Source of the DNA: Dechloromonas sp.
Lineage (GTDB): Bacteria; Pseudomonadota; Gammaproteobacteria; Burkholderiales; Rhodocyclaceae
Assembly: GCA_028687035.1 (NCBI GenBank)
Contig: JAQUAX010000004.1
Location: 62,001-126,000, forward strand
Direction of reading: 5' to 3'
Length of the DNA: 64,000 bases
A program made the position numbers and the translations under genes. Shown here in pieces: positions 9,562-22,951 of the stretch; the stretch's first letter is position 1, and each line of letters starts with the position of its first letter. Under the pieces are notes generated by a model. It was given only the letters and a program-made list of their open reading frames with translations, was not told the origin of the DNA and ran no database searches.

Positions 9562-10265
9562 GCGGATTTGACCAGTTTTTCGAGGTCCACCGCGGACAGC
9601 CAGCGCCATTCGCCCGGCTTCAGGTCGTCCGGCAGCGTCAGGCTGCCGATCGACTCGCGGTGCAGCGCCTCGACCCGGTTGCCGACGGCGGCGAGCATGC
9701 GCTTGACCTGGTGGTACTTGCCCTCGGTCAGCGTCAGGCGCAGGTGGAGGGGATCGACGATCTCGGCGGCGGCCGCGGCGATCGGCTCCGGCTCGTCGTT
9801 GAGCAGCACGCCGGCGAGCAGCTGCTCGACCTGGGCAGCGTCGAGCGGATGCTTGACGGTCGCCAGATAGACCTTGGGCACCTTGCGCTTGCCCGACGAC
9901 AGCACGTGGTTCAGCTGGCCGTCGTCGGTGATCAGCAGCAGGCCGGTGGTGTCCTCGTCGAGCCGGCCGATCGGCTGCACGCCGCGCACGCGCAGCGGCG
10001 GCGGCAGCAGTTCGAGCACGCCGAGATGGTGCTGCGGCCGGCGCGAGCACTCGTAGCCGGACGGCTTGTTGAGGATCAGCGTCGCGAATTCGGCGTACGG
10101 CCATTCGGTGCCGTCGACGGAAAAGACCAGCTGGTCGGTATCGATGTCGGCGTAGGGATCGTCGCAGATCTCGCCGTTGACCGCGACGCGTTCGTTGCGG
10201 ATCAGGGCCCGGCAGCCCTTGCGGGTGCCGAAGCCGTGCTTCTGGAGGAGGCGTTCGAGTTGCAT
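9558..10265 (-). CDS. rsuA: 16S rRNA pseudouridine synthase RsuA
   Basis: A 235-residue enzyme of the RsuA/RluB/E/F family with an N-terminal S4 RNA-binding domain (MQLERLLQKHGFGTRKGC) and the catalytic motif GRLDEDTTGLLL, whose first Asp is the nucleophile. The C-terminal EGKYHQVKRMLAAVGNRVEAL closely resembles E. coli RsuA, which modifies U516 of 16S rRNA. It starts 23 bp from a divergent gene and overlaps oxyR downstream. RluB or RluE remain possible, but the overall resemblance is highest to RsuA. Confidence 0.85.
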   Translation of the reverse strand: MQLERLLQKHGFGTRKGCRALIRNERVAVNGEICDDPYADIDTDQLVFSVDGTEWPYAEFATLILNKPSGYECSRRPQHHLGVLELLPPPLRVRGVQPIGRLDEDTTGLLLITDDGQLNHVLSSGKRKVPKVYLATVKHPLDAAQVEQLLAGVLLNDEPEPIAAAAAEIVDPLHLRLTLTEGKYHQVKRMLAAVGNRVEALHRESIGSLTLPDDLKPGEWRWLSAVDLEKLVKSA

Positions 10266-10288
10266 GGCGGGGATGCTACCATCGCGCC

Positions 10289-10759
10289 ATGAATTTCGAA
10301 CACCTGATCGCCATCAACGATCCCGGCAATCCGCTGATCCCGCCGCTGTCCCGCGAACAGCTGTGGGAGGGCCTGCTGCACCGGATCGAGAATCCCCTTC
10401 CCTTCCTGCCCGGCCTGGAATCCTGCGCCATCGTCGAGCGCCACGCCGACCACCTGCTGCGCGAACTCGATTTCGGCGCGGCGCGCATCCGCGACCGGGT
10501 CACGCAGGCCGAACTGCGCTGGGTGCGCTTCGACATCCTGCCCGGCGAACAGCACGCCGGCGGCAGCCTGACGATCAGCATCGAGGAGCCGGAAACCGGC
10601 AGCCTGTTCCTGCGCTTCGCCTACGCGACCAGCCTGGCCGCGCAGCCCGGCTCGGAGGAAGCGGCCTACGTCGATTACATCAAGTCGGCCTACCACCAGT
10701 CCGACCTCGACTGCGTGCGCATCATCCGGACGCTGGCCGCCGGCGGCGACCCCCAGTAA
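10289..10759 (+). CDS. SRPBCC-fold protein, AtaL/DUF1857-like
   Basis: A 156-residue protein with a sequence pattern of the SRPBCC/DUF1857 (AtaL-like) family, beginning NFEHLIAINDPGNPLIPPLSREQLWEGL after the start Met, which suggests a ligand-binding helix-grip fold. No catalytic residues can be assigned. The reading frame diverges from rsuA with 23 bp between the start codons, so its promoter must overlap the rsuA start region. A strong hairpin follows the stop. Confidence 0.7.
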   Translation: MNFEHLIAINDPGNPLIPPLSREQLWEGLLHRIENPLPFLPGLESCAIVERHADHLLRELDFGAARIRDRVTQAELRWVRFDILPGEQHAGGSLTISIEEPETGSLFLRFAYATSLAAQPGSEEAAYVDYIKSAYHQSDLDCVRIIRTLAAGGDPQ

Positions 10760-10792
10760 AAACGAAGGGCCGGAACGCAATGCGTCCGGCCC
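10757..10792 (-). terminator. Intrinsic terminator after ybiT
   Basis: An inverted repeat GGGCCGG (10767-10773) and CCGGCCC (10786-10792), extended inward by ACGCA/TGCGT, forms a strong stem. Read on the minus strand it is followed by TTCGTTTTTA, giving the U-tract of a terminator for the leftward ybiT gene that ends at 10829. On the plus strand there is no T-run, so it is a weaker stop for the rightward SRPBCC gene. Confidence 0.75.
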
Positions 10793-10828
10793 CGCGGTAT
10801 ACGCCCGGAAAGGGGCGGAATCCGTTGC

Positions 10829-12451
10829 CTACTCGACGCCCTGCGACGCCAGGTAGTCCTCGTAGCCGCCGAGGTAATCGACGATGCGGCCGTCGCCCTT
10901 CACTTCAAAGACGCGGGTCGCCAGCGAGGAAACGAACTCGCGGTCGTGCGACACGAAGACCAGCGTGCCGGGGAATTTTTCCAGGCCGCTGTTCAGCGCT
11001 TCGATCGATTCCATGTCGAGGTGGTTGGTCGGTTCGTCGAGCACCAGCACGTTCGGCCGTTGCAGCATCAGCTTGCCGAACAGCATGCGGCCCTGCTCGC
11101 CGCCGGAAATCACGTTGACCGACTTCTTCTGCTCGTCGCCGGAGAACAGCAGGCGGCCCAGCGTGCCGCGGACCAGGGTTTCCAGGTCGCCGCCCTCCTC
11201 GACCGAGGCGCGGGCGTAGCCGACGATCCAGTCGGTCAGGCTCTGCGTGCCGGCGAACTCGGCGCTGTGGTCCTGCGCGTAGTAGCCGGGCTTGGCCTTT
11301 TCCGCCCACTTCAGCGTGCCGTACTGCGGCTGCAGTTCGCCCATCAGCAGCTTCAGGAAGGTCGTCTTGCCGACGCCGTTCTCGCCGATCACCGCGATCT
11401 TCTCGCCGCCGTTGATGGTGATCGTCAGGTTGTCGAAAATCTTCCGGTCGCCGCCCGGGTAGGCGAAGCTCAGGTTCTCGATCTCGACCGCCTGGCGGTG
11501 CAGCTTCTGCTTCTCGTCGTAGTCGAAACGGATCCACGGGTACTGGCGCGACGACGGCTTGACGTCTTCCGGCTTCAGCTTGTCGATCAGCTTCATGCGG
11601 CTGGTCGCCTGCTTGGCCTTCGACGCGTTGGCCGAGAAGCGGCGGACGAAGGTCTGCAGTTCGGCGATGCGTTCCTTGGCCTTGGCGTTGGCGTTCTGCT
11701 GGCGCTCGCGGGCGGCCTGGGCGGCTTCCATGAAGTCGTCGTAGTTGCCGGCGTAGGTCGTGATCTTGCCGTAGTCGAGGTCGGCCATGTGGGTGCAGAC
11801 CTGGTTCAGGAAGTGCCGGTCGTGCGAGATGATGATCATCGTCGAGTCACGGTTGTTCAGCACGTCTTCCAGCCAGCGGATGGTGTTGATGTCGAGGTTG
11901 TTGGTCGGTTCGTCGAGCAGCAGGATGTCCGGGTTGGCGAACAGCGCCTGGCACAGCAGCACGCGCAGCTTCCAGCCGGGCGCGACCTCGCTCATCGGGC
12001 CGTTGTGCTGTTCGGTCGGGATGCCGACGCCGAGCAGCAGTTCGCCGGCGCGCGATTCGGCGGTGTAGCCGTCGTATTCGCCGACCTTGCCTTCGAGTTC
12101 GGCGGCGCGCATGTAATCGTCCTCGGACGCCTCCGGGTTCGCGTAGATCGCGTCGCGCTCCTGAATCGCCGACCACAGTTCCTCGTGGCCCATCATCACG
12201 ACGTCGAGCACGCGCATGTCCTCGTACGCGAACTGGTCCTGGCGCAGGTAGGCCATGCGTTCGTTGACGTCCTTCGACACGTTGCCGGCCGACGGCTCCA
12301 GCGCGCCGCAGAGGATCTTCATGAAGGTCGACTTGCCGGCGCCGTTGGCGCCGATCAGGCCGTAGCGGTAACCCTCGCCGAACTTGACGTTGACGTTTTC
12401 AAACAGGGGCTTGGCCCCGAACTGCATGGTGATGTTGGCGGCGACGAGCAC
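10829..12451 (-). CDS. ybiT: ABC-F ATPase, YbiT type
   Basis: A 540-residue soluble ABC-F protein with two nucleotide-binding domains and no membrane segments. Walker A motifs are GANGAGKST and GENGVGKTT; Walker B/D-loop regions read [11 protein letters not shown] and [11 protein letters not shown]. The linker between domains is charged and helical (about residues 240-300). The N-terminus [20 protein letters not shown] and the region [17 protein letters not shown] match YbiT rather than EttA, Uup or YheS. ABC-F factors act on ribosomes during translation. It diverges from gshA across a 148-bp promoter region. Confidence 0.9.
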   Translation of the reverse strand: MLVAANITMQFGAKPLFENVNVKFGEGYRYGLIGANGAGKSTFMKILCGALEPSAGNVSKDVNERMAYLRQDQFAYEDMRVLDVVMMGHEELWSAIQERDAIYANPEASEDDYMRAAELEGKVGEYDGYTAESRAGELLLGVGIPTEQHNGPMSEVAPGWKLRVLLCQALFANPDILLLDEPTNNLDINTIRWLEDVLNNRDSTMIIISHDRHFLNQVCTHMADLDYGKITTYAGNYDDFMEAAQAARERQQNANAKAKERIAELQTFVRRFSANASKAKQATSRMKLIDKLKPEDVKPSSRQYPWIRFDYDEKQKLHRQAVEIENLSFAYPGGDRKIFDNLTITINGGEKIAVIGENGVGKTTFLKLLMGELQPQYGTLKWAEKAKPGYYAQDHSAEFAGTQSLTDWIVGYARASVEEGGDLETLVRGTLGRLLFSGDEQKKSVNVISGGEQGRMLFGKLMLQRPNVLVLDEPTNHLDMESIEALNSGLEKFPGTLVFVSHDREFVSSLATRVFEVKGDGRIVDYLGGYEDYLASQGVE

Positions 12452-12599
12452 GGCGAATCCGATCTGCTGTAAAGCGGTAAAACGAAGGGCCGAATTTTAC
12501 CTGCTTTCAAGGGGTTGACCGCAGCCGGCCGCCCCCATTTGTGCACTGCGGTGTAAGATTTGCGGCCACAACAATAACCCGCGGGAAGAGACACAGCCT

Positions 12600-13886
12600 A
12601 TGGTTCCCCACCTGACCACCGCCCTGACCGGCCCCCTGCTCGAACTCGAGCGCCGCTTCCTTGCCGCCAGTCCGCAGATCGAGCACTGGCTGCGCGGCCA
12701 GTGGCAGGAACACACGCCGCCCTTCTATTCGTCGTGCGACCTGCGCAATTCCGGCTTCAAGCTGGCGCCGGTCGATACCAACCTGTTCCCCGGCGGCTTC
12801 AACAACCTGAATCCCGCCTTCCTGCCGCTGTGCGTGCAGGCGGCGATGAGCGCGATCGAGAAGTTCTGTCCGGAAGCGCGCAGCCTGCTGCTGATCCCGG
12901 AAAACCACACGCGCAACCTGTTCTACCTGCAGAACGTCGCGCAGATCGCCGCGATCCTGAAGCAGACCGGCCTCAACGTGCGGATCGGCTCGCTGATCCC
13001 GGATCTCGTCGAACCAACCCCCATCGACCTGCCGAACGGCCAGCAGCTGCTGCTCGAACCGCTGGTCCGCAACGGCAACCGGGTCGGCGTCGCCGGCTTC
13101 GAGCCCTGCGCGGTGCTGCTCAACAACGACCTGTCGGCCGGCATCCCGCCGATCCTGCAGAACCTCAACGAGCAGTTCGTGCTGCCGCCGGTGCATGCCG
13201 GCTGGGCGGTGCGCCGCAAGTCCAACCATTTCGCCGCCTACGACGAGGTCGCCAATTCCTTCGCCAGGGAGATCGGCATCGACCCGTGGCGCATCAACCC
13301 GGCCTTCTCGGTGTGCCGCTCGATCAATTTCCACGAGCGCCAGGGCGAGGAATGCCTGGCCGCCAACGTCGCCGCGGTGCTCGACATCGTCCGCGAGAAG
13401 TACCGCGAATACGACATCGACGAAACGCCCTACGTTGTCGTCAAGGCCGACGCCGGCACCTACGGCATGGGCGTGATGACGGTGCGCAATGCCGACGAGG
13501 TGATCGCGCTCAACCGCAAGCAGCGCAACAAGATGAGCGTCGTCAAGGAAGGCCTCGAAGTGTCCGAGGTGCTGATCCAGGAAGGCGTGCATTCCTTCGA
13601 GACGCTGAACGACGCGGTCGCCGAGCCGGTCATCTACATGATCGACCGCTACGTCGTCGGCGGCTTCTACCGCGTGCATACCGGCCGCGGCAAGGACGAG
13701 AACCTGAACGCGCCGGGCATGCATTTCGAGCCGCTCGCCTTCGAGACCGGCTGCAACCTGCCCGACTACCGCTGCGGCAACCCCGATTCGCCGCCCAACC
13801 GTTTCTACGCGTACGGCGTCGTCGGCCGGCTGGCCTGCCTGGCCGCCGCGATCGAGCTGGAACGCACGGCGCCGGAAGACGTCTGA
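12600..13886 (+). CDS. gshA: Glutamate-cysteine ligase (T. ferrooxidans-type)
   Basis: A 428-residue enzyme catalysing the first step of glutathione synthesis, ATP-dependent joining of glutamate and cysteine. It belongs to the family first recognised in Thiobacillus ferrooxidans and shared by many betaproteobacteria, unrelated in sequence to E. coli GshA; the stretches KLAPVDTNLFPGGFNNLNPA and VVVKADAGTYGMGVMTV are typical. It heads a gshA-gshB-apbE-sirtuin operon, with gshB starting 5 bp after its stop. The upstream 148 bp contain a TTGACC at 12515-12520 but no well-spaced -10 that I trust. Confidence 0.93.
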   Translation: MVPHLTTALTGPLLELERRFLAASPQIEHWLRGQWQEHTPPFYSSCDLRNSGFKLAPVDTNLFPGGFNNLNPAFLPLCVQAAMSAIEKFCPEARSLLLIPENHTRNLFYLQNVAQIAAILKQTGLNVRIGSLIPDLVEPTPIDLPNGQQLLLEPLVRNGNRVGVAGFEPCAVLLNNDLSAGIPPILQNLNEQFVLPPVHAGWAVRRKSNHFAAYDEVANSFAREIGIDPWRINPAFSVCRSINFHERQGEECLAANVAAVLDIVREKYREYDIDETPYVVVKADAGTYGMGVMTVRNADEVIALNRKQRNKMSVVKEGLEVSEVLIQEGVHSFETLNDAVAEPVIYMIDRYVVGGFYRVHTGRGKDENLNAPGMHFEPLAFETGCNLPDYRCGNPDSPPNRFYAYGVVGRLACLAAAIELERTAPEDV

Positions 13887-13891
13887 GGCGC

Positions 13892-14914
13892 ATGGCCCAG
13901 CAACTGCATTTCGAAAAACACCTGCTCGGCGGCGCCAGTCAGCCGCTGAAAATCGCTTTCGTGCTCGATCCGCTCGACCACCTGAAGGCCTGGAAGGATT
14001 CCTCGGTCGCGATGATGCGCGCGGCCGAGAACCACGGCCACGAGGTCCATGCGATCGAGGCGCAGACGCTGGGCTGGCGGCGTCCCGAGCCGCCGGCGCA
14101 CGGCGGCGGCGTGTTCGGCGAGGCGATCCACCTGCACCTGCGCCCGGACGACCACGACTGGTACCGCGAGACCGGCCGCGAATGGCTGCCGTTGAAGGCC
14201 TTCGACGCGGTCGTCATGCGCAAGGACCCGCCCTTCGACTTCGAGTACATCACCGCGACCTGGCTGCTCGAGCGGGCCGAGGCCGACGGCGTACGCGTCT
14301 TCAACCGGCCGCGGGCGCTGCGCGAGCATTCGGAAAAGCTGTCCATCCTCGAATTCCCGCAATTCATCCCGTCCACCGTGGTCAGCCGCGACGCGCACCG
14401 GATCCAGCAGTTCATCGACGAGGAACGCGACGTCGTGCTCAAGCCGCTCGACGGCATGGGCGGCAGCCAGGTCTTCCGGGTGCATCGCAACGACCCGAAC
14501 CGCAACGTGATCATCGAGACGCTGACCCACGAAGGCCGGCGCACGATCATGGCGCAGCGCTACCTGCCGGCGATCGCCGCCGGCGACAAGCGCATCCTGC
14601 TGATCGCCGGCCAGCCGGTGCCCTGGTGCCTGGCACGCATTCCCAAGGCAGGCGAGACGCGCGGCAACCTCGCCGTCGGCGGCACCGGCGTCGCCCAGCA
14701 ACTGTCGCCGCACGACCTGAAGATCGCCGAGGCGCTCGGCCCGCTGCTGTTCAAGCGCGGGCTGATGCTGGTCGGCCTCGACGTGATCGGCGACCACCTG
14801 ACCGAAATCAACGTCACGAGCCCGACCTGCATGGTCGAAATCCGCCAGCAGAGCGGCTTCGACGCGGCCGGCGCCTTCGTCACCGCGATCGAGCACGCAT
14901 GCGGGCTGTCCTGA
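13892..14914 (+). CDS. gshB: Glutathione synthase
   Basis: A 340-residue ATP-grasp enzyme that adds glycine to gamma-glutamylcysteine. Motifs include KIAFVLDPLDHLKAWKDSS, DAVVMRKDPPFDFEYI, VLKPLDGMGGSQVF and EINVTSPTCMVEI. The ATG at 13892 is preceded by GAGG overlapping the end of gshA; it gives about 20 extra residues before the usual KIAFVLDP start, and there is no better internal start codon. It ends inside the apbE start region, overlapping it by 16 bp. Confidence 0.95.
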   Translation: MAQQLHFEKHLLGGASQPLKIAFVLDPLDHLKAWKDSSVAMMRAAENHGHEVHAIEAQTLGWRRPEPPAHGGGVFGEAIHLHLRPDDHDWYRETGREWLPLKAFDAVVMRKDPPFDFEYITATWLLERAEADGVRVFNRPRALREHSEKLSILEFPQFIPSTVVSRDAHRIQQFIDEERDVVLKPLDGMGGSQVFRVHRNDPNRNVIIETLTHEGRRTIMAQRYLPAIAAGDKRILLIAGQPVPWCLARIPKAGETRGNLAVGGTGVAQQLSPHDLKIAEALGPLLFKRGLMLVGLDVIGDHLTEINVTSPTCMVEIRQQSGFDAAGAFVTAIEHACGLS

Positions 14915-15939
14915 CGCGGCTGCTCGCCGCGCTGTTCGTGCTGGCAATCGCCGGCTGCGGCCGGACCCCGCTGCAGGAACAGCAGGCCTACGTGTTCGGC
15001 ACCCGCGTCGAGGTGCTGGTCGTCGGCGAGGATCCGGAACTGGGCCGCCGGGCGATCGCCGCCGTGCTGCGCGAATTCGACCGCCTGCATCGCGGCTACC
15101 ACGCCTGGCAGCCGTCCGAGCTGACCGGGCTGAACGCGGCGATCGCCGCCGGAAAACCGGCCCGGGTGACGCCGGAAATGGCCGATTTCATCCGCGAGGC
15201 GCAGGCCTTCGCGCGCCAGGGCGACTACCTGTTCGATCCGGGCATCGGCCGGCTGATCGCGCTGTGGGGCTTCCAGTCCGACGAATTCGCCGCCCGCCTG
15301 CCGGCTGCCGCCGACCTCGACGCCTGGCTGGCCGCCCGGCCGTCGATCGCCGACCTGCGCATCGACGGAAATACCGTGACCAGCCGCAACCGCGGCGTCG
15401 CGCTCGATTTCGGCGGCTACCTGAAGGGCGTCGCGCTCGACCGCGCCGCCGCGATCCTGCGCCAGCAGGGCATCGCCAACGCGCTGATCAACATCGGCGG
15501 CAACGTGATGGCGCTCGGCAGCAAGGAAGGCAAGCCGTGGCGGGTCGGCATCCAGCACCCGCGCCAGCCCGGCCCGCTCGCCACCGTGGCGCTGGCCGAC
15601 GGCGAGGCGATCGGCACCTCGGGCGACTACCAGCGTTTCTTCGAACTCGACGGCCGGCGCTACGCCCACCTGCTCGACCCGCGCAACGGCCGGCCGGCCG
15701 GCGAAACGCAGGCGGTCACCGTGCTGATCCCGGCCGGTCCGAAGGCCGGCACGCTGTCCGACGCGGCGTCGAAGCCGATATTCGTCGCCGGCGACGCCGG
15801 CTGGCGCGACATGGCGCGGACAATGGAAATCGGCCTGGTCCTGCGCGTCGACCGCGACGGCCGCCTGTTCGTCAGCGAAGCGCTGCGCCGCCGGCTCGAT
15901 TTCATCGGCGAGCCGCCGGCGATGACCGTCGTGCCGTGA
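14899..15939 (+). CDS. apbE: FAD:protein FMN transferase (lipoprotein)
   Basis: A 346-residue periplasmic flavin transferase that covalently attaches FMN to Thr residues of partners such as NqrB/NqrC or RnfG/D. The N-terminus has a lipobox LAIAGC, so the mature protein should be a lipoprotein. The family stretches ALDFGGYLKGVALDRAA, LINIGGNVMALG and GTSGDYQRFF are present. It overlaps gshB by 16 bp and the sirtuin gene by 4 bp (GTGA). No nqr or rnf genes are in the window, so its target is unknown. Confidence 0.93.
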   Translation: MRAVLTRLLAALFVLAIAGCGRTPLQEQQAYVFGTRVEVLVVGEDPELGRRAIAAVLREFDRLHRGYHAWQPSELTGLNAAIAAGKPARVTPEMADFIREAQAFARQGDYLFDPGIGRLIALWGFQSDEFAARLPAAADLDAWLAARPSIADLRIDGNTVTSRNRGVALDFGGYLKGVALDRAAAILRQQGIANALINIGGNVMALGSKEGKPWRVGIQHPRQPGPLATVALADGEAIGTSGDYQRFFELDGRRYAHLLDPRNGRPAGETQAVTVLIPAGPKAGTLSDAASKPIFVAGDAGWRDMARTMEIGLVLRVDRDGRLFVSEALRRRLDFIGEPPAMTVVP

Positions 15940-16754
15940 ACGACGCCGACCTGGCCCGCGCCGCCGGCTGGCTGAGCCAGGCCGACGGCCTGCTGGTCAC
16001 TGCGGGCGCCGGCATGGGCATCGATTCCGGCCTGCCCGATTTCCGCGGTCCGGGCGGCTTCTGGGGCGTTTATCCGGCACTCGGCCGCGCCCGCATCGCC
16101 TTCGAGGAAATCGCCAACCCGGCCGCCTTCGCGCACGACCCGCGGCTGGCCTGGGGCTTCTACGGCCACCGCCTCGACCTCTACCGGCGTACCGAACCGC
16201 ATGCCGGCTTCCGGCAGCTGCTCGCGCTCGGCGAACGCCTGCCCGGCGGCGCCTTCGTCTTCACCAGCAACGTCGATGGCCAGTTCCAGAAGGCCGGTTT
16301 TCCGGCCGGACGCGTCTGCGAGGTGCATGGTTCCATTCACCACCTGCAGTGCGCGGCCGGCTGCTGCGACGCGATCTGGCCGGCCGACGGCTTCGTCCCC
16401 GACGTCGATGCCGCGGCCTGTCGGCTGCGCAACGACATGCCGCACTGCCCGCATTGCGGCGGGCTGGCCCGGCCCAACATCCTGATGTTCGGCGACTGGC
16501 AATGGGTGGAACGGCGCAGCGCCGGACAGCAGGTGGCGCTGGCCGACTGGCTGGCCGCGGTGGACCGCCCGTTGTGCATCGAAATCGGCGCCGGCAACGC
16601 GATCCCGACCGTGCGCCGCTTTTCCGAACGCCACGGCTGGCGGCTGCTGCGCATCAACCCGGACGAATTCCGGGTGCCCGACCCGGCCCGCGGCATCGGG
16701 CTCGCCGCCGGCGGCCGTGCCGGCATCGCGCAGCTGTGCGCCGCGCCCGGCTGA
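15936..16754 (+). CDS. Sir2-family NAD-dependent deacylase
   Basis: A 272-residue sirtuin. The NAD-binding loop reads GAGMGIDSGLPDFRG, the catalytic His is His131 in EVHGS, and four zinc cysteines are available (Cys139 and Cys143/144, then CPHC). The usual TQNIDGLH motif is altered to TSNVDGQF at 110-117, keeping Asn and Asp but replacing the Gln and His. PNILMFGD follows. The start is a GTG overlapping the apbE stop. Its stop touches the stop of convergent dtd with no spacer. Substrate cannot be inferred. Confidence 0.85.
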   Translation: MNDADLARAAGWLSQADGLLVTAGAGMGIDSGLPDFRGPGGFWGVYPALGRARIAFEEIANPAAFAHDPRLAWGFYGHRLDLYRRTEPHAGFRQLLALGERLPGGAFVFTSNVDGQFQKAGFPAGRVCEVHGSIHHLQCAAGCCDAIWPADGFVPDVDAAACRLRNDMPHCPHCGGLARPNILMFGDWQWVERRSAGQQVALADWLAAVDRPLCIEIGAGNAIPTVRRFSERHGWRLLRINPDEFRVPDPARGIGLAAGGRAGIAQLCAAPG

Positions 16755-17207
16755 TCACTCCGGATCGCGCGAATCGACGGCCAGCGTCACCGGCCCGTCA
16801 TTGACCAGCGCCACCTGCATGTCGGCGCCGAACACGCCGGTCGGCACCGGCCGGCCGAGCTGGGCCGACAGCTGGCCGACGAAGCGCTCGAACAGCGGCC
16901 CCGACACCTCGCCGCGCGCCGCCCGGCTCCACGACGGCCGGTTGCCCTTCTTCACCGACGCGTACAGCGTGAATTGCGATACCGCGAGAATCTCGCCGCC
17001 GACTTCGGCGACGCTGCGGTTCATGACCCCGGCCTCGTCCGGAAACAGGCGCAGGCGGACCAGCTTGCCGGCCATCCAGTCGAGGTCGGCGTCGCCGTCG
17101 TCGGGCTCGAACCCGGCCAGCACCAGCAGGCCGCGGCCGATTTCGCCGGTGATTTGCCCGTCCACCGCGACCGACGCCGAGGCGACCCGCTGCACGACGA
17201 CCCGCAT
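16755..17207 (-). CDS. dtd: D-aminoacyl-tRNA deacylase
   Basis: A 150-residue proofreading enzyme that hydrolyses D-aminoacyl-tRNAs. The two signature regions are [17 protein letters not shown] and [12 protein letters not shown] (GPVT loop). Length is typical. The ATG shares one base with the stop of the preceding gene (TGATG), so it is translationally coupled to the small Cys-motif protein upstream. Confidence 0.95.
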   Translation of the reverse strand: MRVVVQRVASASVAVDGQITGEIGRGLLVLAGFEPDDGDADLDWMAGKLVRLRLFPDEAGVMNRSVAEVGGEILAVSQFTLYASVKKGNRPSWSRAARGEVSGPLFERFVGQLSAQLGRPVPTGVFGADMQVALVNDGPVTLAVDSRDPE

Positions 17208-17626
17208 CAGCCCCCCGGCCCGCCGCGCGGCCCGAGCAGCGCCGCCAGCACCCCCTGGTCGCCGTGCAGATAGGACATCAGCGCGGCGTGGGCGACGTCG
17301 TGCTCGTGGCCGTTCATCATCAGGCGGACCAGCATGTCGTCGAAGCGCCGGCGCCGCTGCAGCCCGGCCTCGGAAAGGTCGCGCCGGTTGTTCAGGTTCT
17401 CCATCAGCGTCGAGCCGCAGACGCAGTTGCGGAACAGCTCGACGATCGGCCGCCCGTCGTCGTCCTCGCTCTCCTTCAACCCGCTCTGCCGGGGCCGGAT
17501 CACCTCGGTCTGCGCGATGAACGCCTGCAGGCTCGCGTACTCGCGCCCGCAAGTCCGGCAACGCTTGGGGAAAGTTGTCTCGGCCAGCGCCAGCAGGCCG
17601 GCATAGATGTCGTCTTCGCTATCCAT
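17207..17626 (-). CDS. Conserved hypothetical protein with Cys motifs
   Basis: A 139-residue acidic, soluble protein I do not recognise. Visible features are CRTC near residues 23-26 and CVC near residue 69, which together could bind a metal, and a C-terminal helix-rich region with [19 protein letters not shown]. The C-terminus is Gly/Pro-rich. It is coupled to dtd by a one-base stop/start overlap. A terminator-like hairpin lies just upstream, isolating it from the chemoreceptor gene. Confidence 0.7.
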   Translation of the reverse strand: MDSEDDIYAGLLALAETTFPKRCRTCGREYASLQAFIAQTEVIRPRQSGLKESEDDDGRPIVELFRNCVCGSTLMENLNNRRDLSEAGLQRRRRFDDMLVRLMMNGHEHDVAHAALMSYLHGDQGVLAALLGPRGGPGG

Positions 17627-17660
17627 CGGAACCCTCTACCCCCGCACGCAACGATCGCCA

Positions 17661-17686
17661 CAAAAACCACCGGCATTATGCGGTGG
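17661..17686 (-). terminator. Intrinsic terminator after chemoreceptor gene
   Basis: Inverted repeat CCACCG (17667-17672) and CGGTGG (17681-17686) with an 8-base loop. On the minus strand it is followed by TTTTTG, placing a short Rho-independent terminator about 75 bp after the stop of the leftward methyl-accepting protein gene. Confidence 0.6.
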
Positions 17687-17760
17687 ACCGCGGGGGGAAG
17701 GTCAAATCCGCTGCCGAAATCCGGCCGGCGTGGCGCGGATCGTGGCTCTGCCGTTTCCGG

Positions 17761-19077
17761 TCAGCGGGCGACGGTCTCCGAGAGTTCGTGGATGACCGCG
17801 ACGACCCTCGCGGCGTCGGCACGCATCTGATTGATCGCGCCACCGGCCTGGTTGGCCAGGTCGACGCCCTGCGCCACCTCGTTCAGGCCCTGGCCCATGC
17901 TCTGATTGACCGAACCGGTCTCGGCCTGGATGTCCTGGATCATCTGGGCGATTTCGCTGGTCGATTTGCTGGTGCGTTCGGCCAGCTTGCGCACTTCGTC
18001 GGCAACGACGGCGAAGCCGCGGCCGCTCTCGCCGGCCCGGGCGGCCTCGATCGCGGCGTTCAGGGCGAGCAGGTTGGTCTGGTCGGCGATCTCGCGGATG
18101 GTATTGACGATGGAGGTGATGCGCGAGGTCTGCTCGCCCAGGGATTCGACGAGATGCGACGACTTGCCGACGATTTCGGCGATCGAGTGCATCTTGGCGA
18201 CGGTGTCGAGAATGATGCCTTCGCCGTTCCTGGCCACGCTTTCGGTCTCGGTGGCGACATCGTAGGCGGTTTTGACGCTGGCTTTCTCGGCCTGATGGCG
18301 ATTGATCTGGGCGGTGATGTCGGAAGCGAACTTGACGATCTTCAGCGGCTTGCCATCCGGACCGAAGACCGGGTTGTAGCTGGCCTCCAGCCAGATTTCG
18401 CGGCCCTGGCGGTCGACCCGGGAAAACTGGCCGGTGATGAATTCGCCCCGTCCGAGACGCGCCCAGAAATTCGCGTATTCGCTGCTGTCGGCGAAATCGC
18501 TCTGGCAGAACATCCGGTGATGGCGGCCGATGACATCGCCCGCGGAATAACCCAGCGTGCGCAGGAAATTGTCGTTGGCGCGCAGCACGACGCCGTTCAG
18601 GCTGAATTCGATGACGGCCATCGAGCGCTCGATGGCATCGACCATGGCCCGCATCCGGGTCGCTTCCTCGACCTGCCGGGTGACGTCGGCAGCGAACTTG
18701 ACGACCTTGGCCACCTTGCCGTCGGCATCCAGGATCGGGTTGTAGCTGGCTTCGAGCCAGATGTCGCTGCCGTTCTTGTGTCGCCGCCTGATCGTCCCGC
18801 GGAAGAACTCGCCGGCCCGGAGGCGGGACCAGAACTCGGCGTATTCGCGACTGTTCGCGAAGGCTTCGTCGCACAGCTGGCGGTGATGCGCACCGGCCAG
18901 TTCGTCGGCCGCATAGCCGACGGCCGAACAGAAATTCGCGTTGGCGCCGATGATCGTTCCATCCGGGGACAGTTCGATGACCGCGGTGGAACGGTCGATC
19001 GAATCCTGCAACGCGCGCGCCTGCCTCAGTTGGCCTTCGAGTTCGGCAATTCTCTTCAGATGCTTGCTGCAGAACAT
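17761..19077 (-). CDS. Soluble methyl-accepting chemotaxis protein with two PAS domains
   Basis: A 438-residue cytoplasmic chemoreceptor with no membrane segment. Two PAS domains occupy about residues 22-140 and 145-265 and are near repeats of one another: both contain EYA(E/N)FW.RL..GEF and IWLEASYNP followed by a ..VVKFA.D(V/I)T PAS end. The signalling domain is at about 290-430 with the highly conserved tip [20 protein letters not shown]. The arrangement resembles aerotaxis or redox receptors such as BdlA. The C-terminus is short and has no CheR-docking pentapeptide. The gene stands alone between two terminators. Confidence 0.9.
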   Translation of the reverse strand: MFCSKHLKRIAELEGQLRQARALQDSIDRSTAVIELSPDGTIIGANANFCSAVGYAADELAGAHHRQLCDEAFANSREYAEFWSRLRAGEFFRGTIRRRHKNGSDIWLEASYNPILDADGKVAKVVKFAADVTRQVEEATRMRAMVDAIERSMAVIEFSLNGVVLRANDNFLRTLGYSAGDVIGRHHRMFCQSDFADSSEYANFWARLGRGEFITGQFSRVDRQGREIWLEASYNPVFGPDGKPLKIVKFASDITAQINRHQAEKASVKTAYDVATETESVARNGEGIILDTVAKMHSIAEIVGKSSHLVESLGEQTSRITSIVNTIREIADQTNLLALNAAIEAARAGESGRGFAVVADEVRKLAERTSKSTSEIAQMIQDIQAETGSVNQSMGQGLNEVAQGVDLANQAGGAINQMRADAARVVAVIHELSETVAR

Positions 19078-19235
19078 GAGTCACTCCAGTCCAGATCGGT
19101 TTCTGCCGGCTTGGCAGGGTCTTGTGCAAGGGTAAGACATATCGCCGGCATTGAACCCGGTAAATTGTCTTGCCGTGTTTCAGTAAAAACCGGATGTTGC
19201 CGGCATCGCCGCCGACGGGCAGCGCGGGCGGAAAA

Positions 19236-19268
19236 CAAAAATGCCGATCAAACGATCGGCATTTTTTA
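19236..19268. terminator. Bidirectional terminator between gyrB and chemoreceptor gene
   Basis: A perfect 9-bp stem, ATGCCGATC (19241-19249) with GATCGGCAT (19254-19262), loop AAAC, flanked by A4 on the left and T5-6 on the right. It therefore has a T-run on both strands. It most obviously ends leftward gyrB transcription (stop at 19294). Confidence 0.85.
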
Positions 19269-19293
19269 ATCCCTGCTCGGGAAAAAATCTACC

Positions 19294-22951
<3,658 letters not shown>

